Of a DNA stretch of 64,000 bases, positions 33,713 through 42,395 are shown piece by piece. The notes under the pieces are model-generated. The model searched no databases. It was not told where the DNA came from and saw nothing but the letters and a program-made list of their open reading frames with translations. The position numbers were made by a program, and so were the translations under genes. Origin of the DNA: Actinacidiphila paucisporea (GTDB lineage Bacteria > Actinomycetota > Actinomycetes > Streptomycetales > Streptomycetaceae); the NCBI RefSeq assembly GCF_900142575.1, contig NZ_FRBI01000026.1, positions 1 through 64,000 of the forward strand, in the 5' to 3' direction. The number at the start of each line of letters is the position of its first letter. Positions within the stretch are counted from its first letter, which is position 1.

Positions 33713-35572
33713 GTGATGAGCGGGGCGGAGTCGGGCGAGGTCTTCTCGCCACTCGGGGCGGACGATCCGGCGTCGGTGGGTACGTACCGCCTGGCCGCGA
33801 AGCTCGGGGCCGGCGGGATGGGCAAGGTCTACCTCTCCCACACCCCGGCCGGGCGGCCGGTCGCCATCAAGGTGATCCGGCCGGAATTCGCCGAGGACCC
33901 GGAATTCCGGCGGCGCTTCAAGCAGGAGGTGCAGGCCGCGCAGCGCGTGCAGGGCCTCTACACCGCGCCGGTCATCGACAGCGACGCGGACGGCGCGCGG
34001 CCCTGGCTGGCCACCGCCTTCGTGCCGGGCCCGACGCTGTCCTCGGCCGTCGGCGCCCACGGGCCGCTGCCCGTGCCCACCGTGCTGCTGCTGGTCGCCG
34101 GGATCGCCGAGGCCCTGGAGGCCGTGCACGGTGCGGCGCTCGTGCACCGCGACCTCAAGCCGTCGAACGTGCTGCTGGCCTCCGACGGCCCCCGCGTCAT
34201 CGACTTCGGCATCGCGCGCGCCGCCGACGCCACCGCGCTGACCGGCAGCGGCGTCACCATCGGGACGCCCGCCTTCATGTCGCCCGAGCAGGCCGCGGGC
34301 CGGGAGATCACCCCGGCCACCGACGTCTTCGCCCTCGGCCAGGTCGCCGCCTACGCGGCGCTCGGCTCGCCCGCGTACGGCGACGGCCCCTCGCACGCGG
34401 TGCTCTACCGCATCGTGCACGAGGAGCCCGATCTCGCCACGCTCCCGGCCGAGTTGCGGCCGCTGGTGAGCCGGTGCCTGGCCAAGGAGCCCGCCGAGCG
34501 GCCCACGTTGGCCGAGGTCGTACGGATGTGCCAGGCGGCCTCGCAGCAGACCGAGCTGCGCAGGCCCGAGCAGTGGCTGCCCGGTGCGCTGGCAGCCGAG
34601 ATCCCGGCCAGGCACGTGGCGCCGGGCTCGCCGCCCGCGACCGCACCCGCCGGCGCCGCCCCGCGGACCCCGCCGCCGCCGGTGACCCGGCCGGACGTCG
34701 CGCCGCCGCCCGCCCAGCCGCCGACGCGTCCCGCGCCCCAGGCCCCGGCCCGGCCCCCCGCCGCGGCCGCGCAGCCCGACGCGCCGGCGCACCCGCCGAC
34801 GCAGCCCGCGGCGCACCCGCAGGTCCAGCCCGTACAGCCGCCGTACCTCCAGCAGCCGCAGGTCCCGCACCCGGCGTACGGATACCCGCAGCAGACGGCC
34901 TACCCCGCCGCGCACCCCGCGCCGCAGCCTCCGCCCGGGCCGCAGCCGCGCGCCAGGACCAGGCGCAAGGTCGTGCTGGCCACCGCCGCGGCCCTGATCG
35001 TGATCGCCGGCGCGGTCGGCGGCACGCTCGCGCTGACCGGCAAGGACAAGAAGGACGCCAAGGACCAGGCCGGCCCGACGGTCACCACGACGACCACGGC
35101 GGCCCCGGTCGACGACCCGTCGCAAGCGCCCTCCGCGACGACGACCGGTGCCCCGGCCTCCTCGGCGCCGCCGCCGTCGCCCGAGTCGCACCCGGGCATC
35201 CAACTGGCCGCCGGCTTCCACCTGGTGCTCGCCGATCCGGAACTCAAGCCGACCCAGGGCCTCGACGAGGACATGCACTACTACTGCGAGTCGCAGTACA
35301 CCGACTGCCACTTCTCCACCGACGCCAACGAGTTCGTGCTGCTGGACCCGGGCGAGGAGGGCTCCCTCGACACCTGCCTGAAGGACACCCGCTACACCCG
35401 GCAGATCGAGGTGGCCCGCCTGTCGACCGGTTCGCAGTTCTGCGCCACCACCGACAGCACGGTCGCCCTGATCACCTTCCAGCACGCCTCGAAGAGCACC
35501 GAGGCCAGCACGTACGCCGTCATCGACGTCACCGTCTGGCGCAACGCGATCCCGCCGTCGGACGGCGAGTGA
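33713..35572 (+). CDS. Transmembrane Ser/Thr protein kinase with Cys-rich extracellular domain
   Basis: 619 residues. The kinase domain spans about 25-270: glycine loop GAGGMGKVY, Lys53 (VAIKV), HRDLKPSNV with Asp147, DFG with Asp164, and GTPAFMSPEQ. A Pro/Ala/Gln-rich cytoplasmic linker follows to about 415, one membrane helix at about 420-441, a Thr/Ala/Ser/Pro-rich stalk, and an extracellular domain of about 110 residues with four cysteines (YYCES, TDCHF, DTCLK, QFCAT) likely forming two disulfides. It is not PASTA-type. GTG 33713 or ATG 33716 may start it. The extracellular ligand is unknown; 13-bp-stem hairpin follows. Confidence 0.92.
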   Translation: MMSGAESGEVFSPLGADDPASVGTYRLAAKLGAGGMGKVYLSHTPAGRPVAIKVIRPEFAEDPEFRRRFKQEVQAAQRVQGLYTAPVIDSDADGARPWLATAFVPGPTLSSAVGAHGPLPVPTVLLLVAGIAEALEAVHGAALVHRDLKPSNVLLASDGPRVIDFGIARAADATALTGSGVTIGTPAFMSPEQAAGREITPATDVFALGQVAAYAALGSPAYGDGPSHAVLYRIVHEEPDLATLPAELRPLVSRCLAKEPAERPTLAEVVRMCQAASQQTELRRPEQWLPGALAAEIPARHVAPGSPPATAPAGAAPRTPPPPVTRPDVAPPPAQPPTRPAPQAPARPPAAAAQPDAPAHPPTQPAAHPQVQPVQPPYLQQPQVPHPAYGYPQQTAYPAAHPAPQPPPGPQPRARTRRKVVLATAAALIVIAGAVGGTLALTGKDKKDAKDQAGPTVTTTTTAAPVDDPSQAPSATTTGAPASSAPPPSPESHPGIQLAAGFHLVLADPELKPTQGLDEDMHYYCESQYTDCHFSTDANEFVLLDPGEEGSLDTCLKDTRYTRQIEVARLSTGSQFCATTDSTVALITFQHASKSTEASTYAVIDVTVWRNAIPPSDGE

Positions 35573-35578
35573 CCCCCG

Positions 35579-35607
35579 GGACGGCCGCGCGCGGCGCGCG
35601 GCCGTCC
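35579..35607. terminator. Perfect 13-bp hairpin between convergent genes
   Basis: Arms 35579-35591 and 35595-35607 pair perfectly around loop CGG, between the kinase gene and the convergent GGR-family gene. Confidence 0.75.
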
Positions 35608-35626
35608 GGAAGGCCCACGGCGCGGG

Positions 35627-36913
35627 TCAGGCACGGGGGGTGATCTTCGTCAGGCCGTTGATGACGCGGTCCATCGCGTCGCCGCCGGTCGGGTCGGTGA
35701 GGTTGGCGAGGAGCTTGAGAGCGAAGCGCATCAGCATCGGGTGGGTCAGGCCGCGTTCCGTGCAGAGCTGGAGGACCTTGGGGTTGCCGATCAGCTTCAC
35801 GAAGGCGCGGCCGAGGGTGTAGTAGCCGCCGTAGGTGTCCTTGAGGACCTTCGGGTAGCGCTGCAGGGCCAGTTCGCGCTGCGCGGGGGTGGCGCGGGCG
35901 TGGGCCTGGGTGATGACGTCGGCGGCGAGCTGGCCGGATTCCATCGCATAGGCGATGCCCTCACCGTTGAAGGGGTTGACCAGGCCGCCCGCGTCGCCGA
36001 CCAGCAACAGGCCGCGGGTGTAGTGCGGCTGGCGGTTGAAGGCCATCGGCAGGGCGGCGCCGCGGATCGGCTGCGTCATGTTCTCCGGGGTGTAGCCCCA
36101 GTCCTCGGGCATGCCGGCGACCCACGCCTTGAGCACCTCGCGCCAGTCCAGCTCGCGGAAGGCGGCGGAGGAGTTCAGGATGCCGAGGCCCACGTTGGAG
36201 GTGCCGTCGCCGAGGCCGAAGATCCATCCGTAGCCGGGCAGTTGGCGCGGCTGGTCGCCACGCCGGTCCCACAGCTCCAGCCAGGACTCCAGGTAGTCGT
36301 CCTCGTGCCGCGGCGAGGTGAAGTACGTCCGCACCGCGACACCCATCGGCCGGTCCTCGCGCCGGTGCAGGCCCATCGCCAGTGACAGCCGGGTGGAGTT
36401 GCCGTCGGCGGCGACGACCAGCGGGGCGCTGAAGACCACCGGGGTCTTCTCCTCGCCGAGCTTGGCGTGCACACCGGTGATACGGCCGGTGCGCTCGTCG
36501 GTGATCGGGGCGCCGACATTGCACCGCTCGTACAGCCGCGCGCCCGCCTTGACCGCCTGCTGGGCGAGCAGGTCGTCGAAGTCCTCGCGCTTGCGCACCA
36601 GTCCGTAGTCCGGGAAGGAGGCCAGTTCCGGCCAGTCCATCTCCAGCCGCAGGCCGCCGCTGATGATGCGCAGCCCCTTGTTGCGGAGCCAGCCCGCCTC
36701 CTCGGAGACGTCGATGCCCATCGACACCAGCTGCTTGGTCGCCCGGGGCGTGAGGCCGTCCCCGCACACCTTCTCGCGCGGGAAGGCGGTCTTCTCCAGC
36801 AGCAGGACGTCGAGGCCCGCCTTCGCCAGGTAGTACGCGGTGGTCGAACCGGCGGGGCCGGCGCCGACGACGATCACGTCGGCGGTGCGCTCGGACAGGG
36901 CGGTGTCGGGCAC
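35627..36913 (-). CDS. Geranylgeranyl reductase-family FAD-dependent oxidoreductase (MenJ-like)
   Basis: 428 residues. The N-terminal Rossmann motif DVIVVGAGPAGSTTAYYLAKAG binds FAD, FPREKVCGDGLTPRA and LLLVGDAGGLVNPFNGEGIAYAMESG are signatures of the GGR/MenJ group. Members saturate prenyl chains, and MenJ reduces one isoprene unit of mycobacterial menaquinone. Setting between nuoA and menG/mqnC makes menaquinone-tail reduction the best guess. The GTG at 36913 is used because GGGAG lies 7 bases upstream. The start of the longer frame overlaps the next gene and is not real. Confidence 0.88.
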   Translation of the reverse strand: MPDTALSERTADVIVVGAGPAGSTTAYYLAKAGLDVLLLEKTAFPREKVCGDGLTPRATKQLVSMGIDVSEEAGWLRNKGLRIISGGLRLEMDWPELASFPDYGLVRKREDFDDLLAQQAVKAGARLYERCNVGAPITDERTGRITGVHAKLGEEKTPVVFSAPLVVAADGNSTRLSLAMGLHRREDRPMGVAVRTYFTSPRHEDDYLESWLELWDRRGDQPRQLPGYGWIFGLGDGTSNVGLGILNSSAAFRELDWREVLKAWVAGMPEDWGYTPENMTQPIRGAALPMAFNRQPHYTRGLLLVGDAGGLVNPFNGEGIAYAMESGQLAADVITQAHARATPAQRELALQRYPKVLKDTYGGYYTLGRAFVKLIGNPKVLQLCTERGLTHPMLMRFALKLLANLTDPTGGDAMDRVINGLTKITPRA

Positions 36914-37059
36914 GGTGGCACTCCCGTTCGGGGCGAGGACGACTTGATGTTCTGCGGCTCTGCGGCACCGGGCCGCGACCCGGGCTGCCCCGAGTCTATG
37001 AGCAGCCCCGACCCCGCCGCTCCGGTGGGGCGGCCCGCGCGTCCCTCCCTGACGGGTCG

Positions 37060-38757
37060 CTACCGGTGGCGGCCGCCCCCTTCGTCGCGACGGGTGCTGT
37101 CGTCGCCGCTCAGCCGGGGCGGCTGGACGATGCCGAGGTCGTGGACCTCGGAGGGCTGCGGCGCCTGCTGAGTGTGCGGCGGCTGCGGCGTCGGCGGGGC
37201 CTGCGGCTGCGGCTGCGGCTGCGGCTGCGGCGGGGCGTAGGGGAAGGGGGGCGGGGCGTACGGGGAGGAGCCCGCCTGACCGGCCGGAGGCGGGGCCATG
37301 CCGAGGGCGCGGCGGACGTACGGCGCGGCCAGGACGCCGCCGAGCGACCACAGCAGGGCGAAGAAGAGTGTCTCCGGCACCACGGAGCCCAGCGAGGTCT
37401 GCGCCGAGACGAGGCCGTCCCCTGCGCCGGTCAGCGTGTTGGAGCCGCCGCTCTTGGCGCCGCCGATCACCACCAGCGCGGCGAGCATCGCGGTGAGGAC
37501 GCCGGCGACCGCGAACTGCTCGCCCCGCCCGCGCGTGCGCCCGGTCGCCAGCAGGCCGACGACCAGCGCGCACAGCGCACCGCCGAGGAGGGCGAGCACG
37601 GTCGCCCAGCCGTTCCAGAAGTGGCTGAGCTGGGACAGGCCGAAGTGCCGGTCGAAGTGGTCGCTGCCGCCCGCACCGGTGCGGATCCTGAAGGGTGCGC
37701 CCCAGCCGAGCGCGAGCGCCGACAGGCCGAGGTTGGGCAGCACGGCGCCCAGGATGACCAGGTCGTCGCCGGTGACGCCGTTGTCCACGTTCCCCAGCGC
37801 GACGACGAGGACGACGGCGCTCGCGAACAGCACGGTGGCCAGCAGCGCGATCCCCGCGGTCCCGACCACCCGCCAGGCGGCGCCGGACCGCCTGCGCAGC
37901 GCCGGTCCGTCGAGGACGACCAGCGCGGTCACCAGGCTGAGCAGGAAGGACCACAGCATCACCCGGAAGGGGCCGGTGTGGATCGCCACGCCCTCCAGGC
38001 TGCCCTGGGCGACGAAGCTGAGCACGGTCGCCGCCGCCGAGCTGAGCAGCGCGACCCTGACCGCCGCCTCGGGACCCGCGTACCGCCCGCGCATCGACCG
38101 CAGCACCAGGACCAGGGTGAGCAGCCACAGCACGGTGAAGGTCAGCGGGACGATCGCCGCCGAGCCCGACATCGAAGCGGAGTCGCACATCGGGCCGAAG
38201 TCGCTGGAGCCGTCCGAGCCGGCGAAGTCACCCGAGTCGCCGCTGCCGTAGTCGCCGGAGGAGTCCTCCGAGGAGCCCGCGCAGAGGGAGTCGCTGCCGC
38301 CGAGGTCCAGGCCTTTCTGGTGCGTGCTCAGGTGGCCGCCGAGGCCCTGGACGATCAGCGCGAGCGCGATCCGGCTGCGCTTGAACCAGCCGACCGCCGA
38401 GCCCCGCAGGGCGTGCTGCGACCAGGCGCCCAGACCGCCGGCCACCACCAGCAGCACGAGCGCGGGCACGACCGCGGCCAGCACCGCGCCGTCCCAGCGG
38501 CCCGTGAAAACCCGGTGGGCGAACTGCGCGGCCGGCGACGGCGTCCCGGGAGCCGGCGGAGGCGGAGGCGGAGGATAGGCCGGTCCCGCACCGGGATACG
38601 TCGCCGTGGGCATGTACGCCGGCGGCGCGGGCGGCGCGGCATGTACCGGGGCGGGCGGCGCGGACGGGGGCGGACCCGGCAGCTCGCGGCCGCACTTCGG
38701 GCAGAAGCGCGCGGAGGTGTCGGAGACCGGGTTCCCGCACGCGGGGCAGAACGACAT
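37060..38757 (-). CDS. Zinc-ribbon multi-pass membrane protein
   Basis: 565 residues. An N-terminal zinc ribbon (CPACGNP and CPKCGREL) is followed by a Pro/Ala-rich linker, about nine to ten membrane segments, a Ser/Asp/Gly-rich acidic loop at about 155-195 likely outside the cell, and a C-terminal Pro/Gln tail with PQPQPQPQPQ. Start ATG 38757 has GGAG 6 bases upstream. I do not recognise a functional family; streptomycetes carry similar streptophobe-type proteins. It lies between the GGR-family gene and menG on the same strand. Confidence 0.75.
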   Translation of the reverse strand: MSFCPACGNPVSDTSARFCPKCGRELPGPPPSAPPAPVHAAPPAPPAYMPTATYPGAGPAYPPPPPPPAPGTPSPAAQFAHRVFTGRWDGAVLAAVVPALVLLVVAGGLGAWSQHALRGSAVGWFKRSRIALALIVQGLGGHLSTHQKGLDLGGSDSLCAGSSEDSSGDYGSGDSGDFAGSDGSSDFGPMCDSASMSGSAAIVPLTFTVLWLLTLVLVLRSMRGRYAGPEAAVRVALLSSAAATVLSFVAQGSLEGVAIHTGPFRVMLWSFLLSLVTALVVLDGPALRRRSGAAWRVVGTAGIALLATVLFASAVVLVVALGNVDNGVTGDDLVILGAVLPNLGLSALALGWGAPFRIRTGAGGSDHFDRHFGLSQLSHFWNGWATVLALLGGALCALVVGLLATGRTRGRGEQFAVAGVLTAMLAALVVIGGAKSGGSNTLTGAGDGLVSAQTSLGSVVPETLFFALLWSLGGVLAAPYVRRALGMAPPPAGQAGSSPYAPPPFPYAPPQPQPQPQPQAPPTPQPPHTQQAPQPSEVHDLGIVQPPRLSGDDSTRRDEGGGRHR

Positions 38758-38864
38758 GGGCCACTCCGGGAGTCGCGGGGATCGGGCCTCCCCGGCACAG
38801 ACACCGCAGACTAAGGGGCCGTCCCCGCCCGCCGCACCGGAATGCCGCACTCCTCAAGAACGGT

Positions 38865-39572
38865 TCAACCGCCCGCGGGAGCGGCCTTCTTCGCCCGGTG
38901 CAGCGCCACGATGCCGCCGGTCAGGTTCCGCCAGGCCACCGCTGACCAGCCCGCGTACTGCATCCGGCCGGCCAGCTCCTTCTGGTCGGGCCAGGCGCGG
39001 ATGGACTCGGCGAGATAGACGTACGCGTCCGGGTTGCTGCTCACCGACTTGGCCACCGGAGGCAGGGCCCGCATCAGGTACTCGGTGTAGACGGTGCGGA
39101 AGGGCCCGAAGGTGGGGTGGCTGAACTCGCAGATCACCAGCCGCCCGCCGGGCCTGACGACCCGCAGCATCTCTCGCAGCGCCGCGTCGGTGTCGTGCAC
39201 ATTGCGCAGCGCGAAGGAGATGGTCGCGGCGTCGAAGACGCCGTCGGCGAACGGCAGCCGGGTCGCGTCCCCCGCGGTCAGCGGCAGTTCGGGGTGCCGC
39301 TTCTTGCCCTCGCGGAGCATGCCCAGGGAGAAGTCGCACGGCACCACGGTGGCGCCCGCCGCTGCCAGCGGCAGCGAGGACGTGGCGGTCCCCGCGCCCA
39401 GGTCGAGCACCCGCTCCCCCGGCGCCACGTCCAGCGCCTGGGCGACGGCCCGCCGCCACAACCGGGTCTGCCCGAGCGACATCAGGTCGTTGGTCAGGTC
39501 GTACTTGGCGGCGACGTCGTCGAACATCGCGGCCACTGCCTGCGGCTGCTTCTCCAGGGATGCACGGGTCAC
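38865..39572 (-). CDS. menG: Demethylmenaquinone methyltransferase
   Basis: 235 residues of the UbiE/MenG SAM-dependent methyltransferase family. FDDVAAKYDLTNDLMSLGQTRLWRR is the classic N-terminal UbiE signature, VLDLGAGTATSS binds SAM, and FALRNVHDTDAALREMLRVVRPGGRLVICEFS is the second UbiE signature. It methylates demethylmenaquinone in the last step of menaquinone synthesis. It is in tandem with mqnC 70 bases upstream. Confidence 0.95.
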   Translation of the reverse strand: MTRASLEKQPQAVAAMFDDVAAKYDLTNDLMSLGQTRLWRRAVAQALDVAPGERVLDLGAGTATSSLPLAAAGATVVPCDFSLGMLREGKKRHPELPLTAGDATRLPFADGVFDAATISFALRNVHDTDAALREMLRVVRPGGRLVICEFSHPTFGPFRTVYTEYLMRALPPVAKSVSSNPDAYVYLAESIRAWPDQKELAGRMQYAGWSAVAWRNLTGGIVALHRAKKAAPAGG

Positions 39573-39642
39573 CCTCCCACCTTATGCGCCCCCGCCGGCG
39601 CCCCCTCCTCGGGGGACGCGCACGGGGGCCGCCGGCGTACGG

Positions 39643-40833
39643 CTAACGCTCAGCCAGGAGCCGGAGTTCGGGGTGGGCGGTGCCGCCCGGGATGGCGGTG
39701 GAGGAGAGGTGGGAGACCACGTGGTCGTCCACCGGGTCGTTCGCCGGGTCGTCGTGGACGACGAGGTGCTCGTAGGTCGTCGCGCGCTGCGCGGGCACGC
39801 GCCCGGCCGCCCGGATGAGGTGGATGAGCTCCATCCGGTTGGAGCGGTGCTTCGCCCCGGCCGAGGAGACGACGTTCTCCTCCAGCATGACCGACCCGAG
39901 GTCGTCCGCCCCGTAGTGCAGCGACAGCTGCCCCACCTCCTTGCCGGTGGTGAGCCAGGAGCCCTGGATGTGGGCGACGTTGTCGAGGAAGAGACGGGCG
40001 ATGGCGATCATCCGCAGGTACTCGAAGAGGGTGGCCTGCGTCTGGCCCTTGAGGTGGTTGTTCTCCGGCTGGTAGGTGTACGGGATGAACGCGCGGAAGC
40101 CGCCCGTGCGGTCCTGGACGTCGCGGATCATCCGCAGGTGCTCGATGCGCTCCGCGTTCGTCTCGCCGGTGCCCATCAGCATCGTGGAGGTGGACTCCAC
40201 GCCGAGGCCGTGCGCGGTCTCCATGATCTCCAGCCACCGCTCGCCGGACTCCTTGAGCGGGGCGATGGCCTTGCGGGGCCGCGCGGGGAGCAGTTCGGCG
40301 CCGGCGCCGGCGAAGGAGTCCAGGCCCGCGGCGTGGATACGGCGGATGGCCTCCTCCGCGCTGACCCCGGAGATCCGCGACATGTGCTCGATCTCGGACG
40401 CGCCGAGCGAGTGGATCACCAGCTGCGGGAATTCCCGCTTGATCGCGGCGAAGTGCTCCTCGTAGTACTCGACGCCGTAGTCGGGGTGGTGGCCGCCCTG
40501 GAACATGATCTGGGTGCCGCCCAGTTCGACGGTCTCCGCGCACCGGCGCAGGATGTCGTCCAGGCCGCGGCTCCAGCCCTTCTCCGTGTCCTTGGGCGCG
40601 GCGTAGAAGGCGCAGAACTTGCACGCCGTGACGCACACGTTCGTGTAGTTGATGTTCCGCTCGATGATGTACGTCGCGATGTGCTCGGTCCCGGCGTACC
40701 GGCGGCGGCGCACGGCGTCGGCCGCGGCCCCCAGCGCGTGCAGGGGGGCGTCGCGGTAGAGGACGAGGGCCTCTTCCGGGGTGATACGGCCGCCGTCGGC
40801 GGCGCGTTCGAGGACGGCTGCGATGTCGCTCAC
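39643..40833 (-). CDS. mqnC: Cyclic dehypoxanthine futalosine synthase MqnC
   Basis: 396 residues, radical SAM. Cys67, Cys71 and Cys74 (CVTACKFC) bind the 4Fe-4S cluster; RRYAGTEHIATYIIERNINYTN and MFQGGHHPDYG are family blocks. It cyclises dehypoxanthinyl futalosine in the futalosine menaquinone pathway. The GTG at 40833 is preferred because GGAAGGGA precedes it and the length fits MqnC; a TTG at 40860 would add 9 residues. It is in tandem with mqnA, with a 74-base gap. Supply of the substrate requires MqnA and MqnE in this window and a nucleosidase outside it. Confidence 0.95.
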   Translation of the reverse strand: MSDIAAVLERAADGGRITPEEALVLYRDAPLHALGAAADAVRRRRYAGTEHIATYIIERNINYTNVCVTACKFCAFYAAPKDTEKGWSRGLDDILRRCAETVELGGTQIMFQGGHHPDYGVEYYEEHFAAIKREFPQLVIHSLGASEIEHMSRISGVSAEEAIRRIHAAGLDSFAGAGAELLPARPRKAIAPLKESGERWLEIMETAHGLGVESTSTMLMGTGETNAERIEHLRMIRDVQDRTGGFRAFIPYTYQPENNHLKGQTQATLFEYLRMIAIARLFLDNVAHIQGSWLTTGKEVGQLSLHYGADDLGSVMLEENVVSSAGAKHRSNRMELIHLIRAAGRVPAQRATTYEHLVVHDDPANDPVDDHVVSHLSSTAIPGGTAHPELRLLAER

Positions 40834-40907
40834 CAGGGAGGTCCCTTCCGGAAGGAGCAAGACGAGGGGCGTACGGCTGACCCGGTCAGCCTACGCCGAC
40901 CGGCGGA

Positions 40908-41768
40908 TCAGGCCGGGGGCAGCAGGCTCACCCGGGTCTCGCGCGGGAAGCCGACCCGGCGGGCGAACTCGCCGATGCCGGCCAGCTGCTCGGCGCCCAG
41001 GGAGAAGTCGAGGGTGGTGAAGTAGCGGCGCAGCAGGTCGGCGTCGAAGGCCTCCCAGTGCGCGGCCTGCTCGGCGATCTTCTCGACCTCGTCGAGCGAC
41101 AGGTCGCGGGAGGCCAGGAAGGCGCGGTGCACGTCGTGGACCGCCTCGGGGCGCGCGGCCAGGTAGTCGCGGCGGACCGCCCAGATCGCGAAGACGAAGG
41201 GCAGCCCGGTCCAGTCCTTCCACATCTGCCCGAGGTCGTGGACCTCCAGACCGAGCCGGGGCGCGTCGTGCAGCGAGGCGCGCAGGGCGGCGTCGCCGAT
41301 GAGGACGGCGGCCTGCGCCTCCTGCATCATCAGCGCGAGGTCGGGCGGGCAGCGGTAGTAGTCGGGGGCCACACCGTAACGCTCCGTGAGCAGCAGCTCG
41401 GCGAGCCGCACCGACGTGCGGCTGGTGGAGCCCAGGGCGACCCGCTCGCCGTCGAGCCGGTCCAGCGGCAGCTGGCTGACGATGACACAGGACATGACCG
41501 GGCCGTCGCAGCCCACCGCGATGTCGGGCAGCGCGACCAGCTCGTCGGCGTGCCGCAGGTACTCCATGAGGGTGACGGGGCCGATGTCCAGGTCACCGTC
41601 TATGAGCTGCTTGCTCAGCTTCTCCGGGGTGTCCTTGGTGAGCTGCATGTCGAGCAGCGTGCCGGTCCTGGCCAGGCCCCAGTAGAGCGGGACGCAGTTG
41701 AGGAACTGGATGTGGCCGACCCGGGGCCGGGTCGGACCGCTGCCGTCGGTACGCGCTGAAGTGTCCAC
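40908..41768 (-). CDS. mqnA: Chorismate dehydratase MqnA
   Basis: 286 residues with the periplasmic-binding-protein-like fold of MqnA/MqnD. VGHIQFLNCVPLYWGL at the N-terminus, LIDGDLDIGPVTLMEYLR, and LGSTSRTSVRLAELLL are MqnA features and separate it from MqnD. It dehydrates chorismate to 3-[(1-carboxyvinyl)oxy]benzoate, the first committed step. The start GTG 41768 has AGGAG 13 bases upstream, which is long. It is divergent from the cold-shock gene. Confidence 0.92.
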   Translation of the reverse strand: MDTSARTDGSGPTRPRVGHIQFLNCVPLYWGLARTGTLLDMQLTKDTPEKLSKQLIDGDLDIGPVTLMEYLRHADELVALPDIAVGCDGPVMSCVIVSQLPLDRLDGERVALGSTSRTSVRLAELLLTERYGVAPDYYRCPPDLALMMQEAQAAVLIGDAALRASLHDAPRLGLEVHDLGQMWKDWTGLPFVFAIWAVRRDYLAARPEAVHDVHRAFLASRDLSLDEVEKIAEQAAHWEAFDADLLRRYFTTLDFSLGAEQLAGIGEFARRVGFPRETRVSLLPPA

Positions 41769-42102
41769 CTGCTGGACGCTACTCCTGGTGCCCGCCGGAC
41801 CCGCGCACGGCCCCCCGTGCGGCTCGCGCGCCGCCCTCGCGCGGTCCGCCGGGCGGTCCTCACGCGGTCTGCCGGACGGCCCTCGGGCGGTCCTGGCACG
41901 GTCCTGGCGTGGTCCGTAAAAACGGATCTTGAGACCCTTCCCCGGCCCAGACCCACCGTGCTACTCTCCTCGCAAGTTGCAGTTTGGTTTCCCTTGCAGT
42001 ACAGAGCCTGCGGAGCATGTAACCCGCAGGCTTTTGTAGTTTTCAGACTTCGCAGTTGCAGGTTCTGGAGCAGGGCAACCCTTTGGGCCCAAGGAGGGCT
42101 TT
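41769..42102. other. mqnA-csp divergent gap including a long structured csp leader
   Basis: This 334-bp gap holds the phased GGTCC repeat and then the csp leader. In the leader, a 9-bp stem (42005-42013 with 42024-42032) is followed by TTTTG and a second TTTT run, resembling an intrinsic terminator. Direct repeats CGCAAGTTGCAG (41971) and CGCAGTTGCAG (42051) flank it. Just before the gene, CTTTG (42081-42085) can pair with CAAGG overlapping the ribosome site AAGGAGG. A TACTCT at 41962 could be a -10. Confidence 0.55.
41843..41915. repeat. Seven-unit degenerate 11-bp tandem repeat
   Basis: GGTCC or a one-base variant starts at 41843, 41855, 41866, 41878, 41889, 41900 and 41911, a spacing of 11-12 bp, about one helical turn. 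The best-preserved unit is CCTGGCACGGT. It lies in the mqnA-csp gap and is non-coding. Confidence 0.7.
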
Positions 42103-42306
42103 ATGGCTACCGGAACCGTGAAGTGGTTCAACGCTGAAAAGGGCTTCGGCTTCATCGCCCAGGACGGCGGCGGCCCGGATGTCTTCGTCCACTACTCCGC
42201 GATCAACGCCTCCGGCTTCCGCTCCCTCGAGGAGAACCAGCCGGTGACCTTCGACGTCACGCAGGGCCCGAAGGGTCCGCAGGCGGAGAACGTCACCCCG
42301 AACTAG
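42103..42306 (+). CDS. CspA-family cold-shock protein
   Basis: A 67-residue single cold-shock domain. The RNA-binding motifs KGFGFI (RNP1) and VFVHYS (RNP2) are intact, after TGTVKWFNAEKG. It binds single-stranded nucleic acid as an RNA chaperone or transcription antiterminator in the cytoplasm. ATG 42103 has AAGGAGG 5 bases upstream. The 5' leader carries a terminator-like hairpin and a second stem near the ribosome site, suggesting temperature-dependent or autogenous control. Confidence 0.96.
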   Translation: MATGTVKWFNAEKGFGFIAQDGGGPDVFVHYSAINASGFRSLEENQPVTFDVTQGPKGPQAENVTPN

Positions 42307-42358
42307 TCCTTCACTAGTCCGGCCAGACGGCGCATCGCGCCCAGAACCTGCAGTACCA

Positions 42359-42390
42359 AGGGGCCGCCTCACTTCGGTGAAGCGGCCCCT
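42359..42390. terminator. Hairpin between csp and the acyl-CoA ligase gene
   Basis: Arms 42359-42372 and 42377-42390 form a 14-bp stem with one mismatch and a stable TTCG tetraloop between two convergent genes. Confidence 0.8.
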
Positions 42391-42395
42391 GCCTC

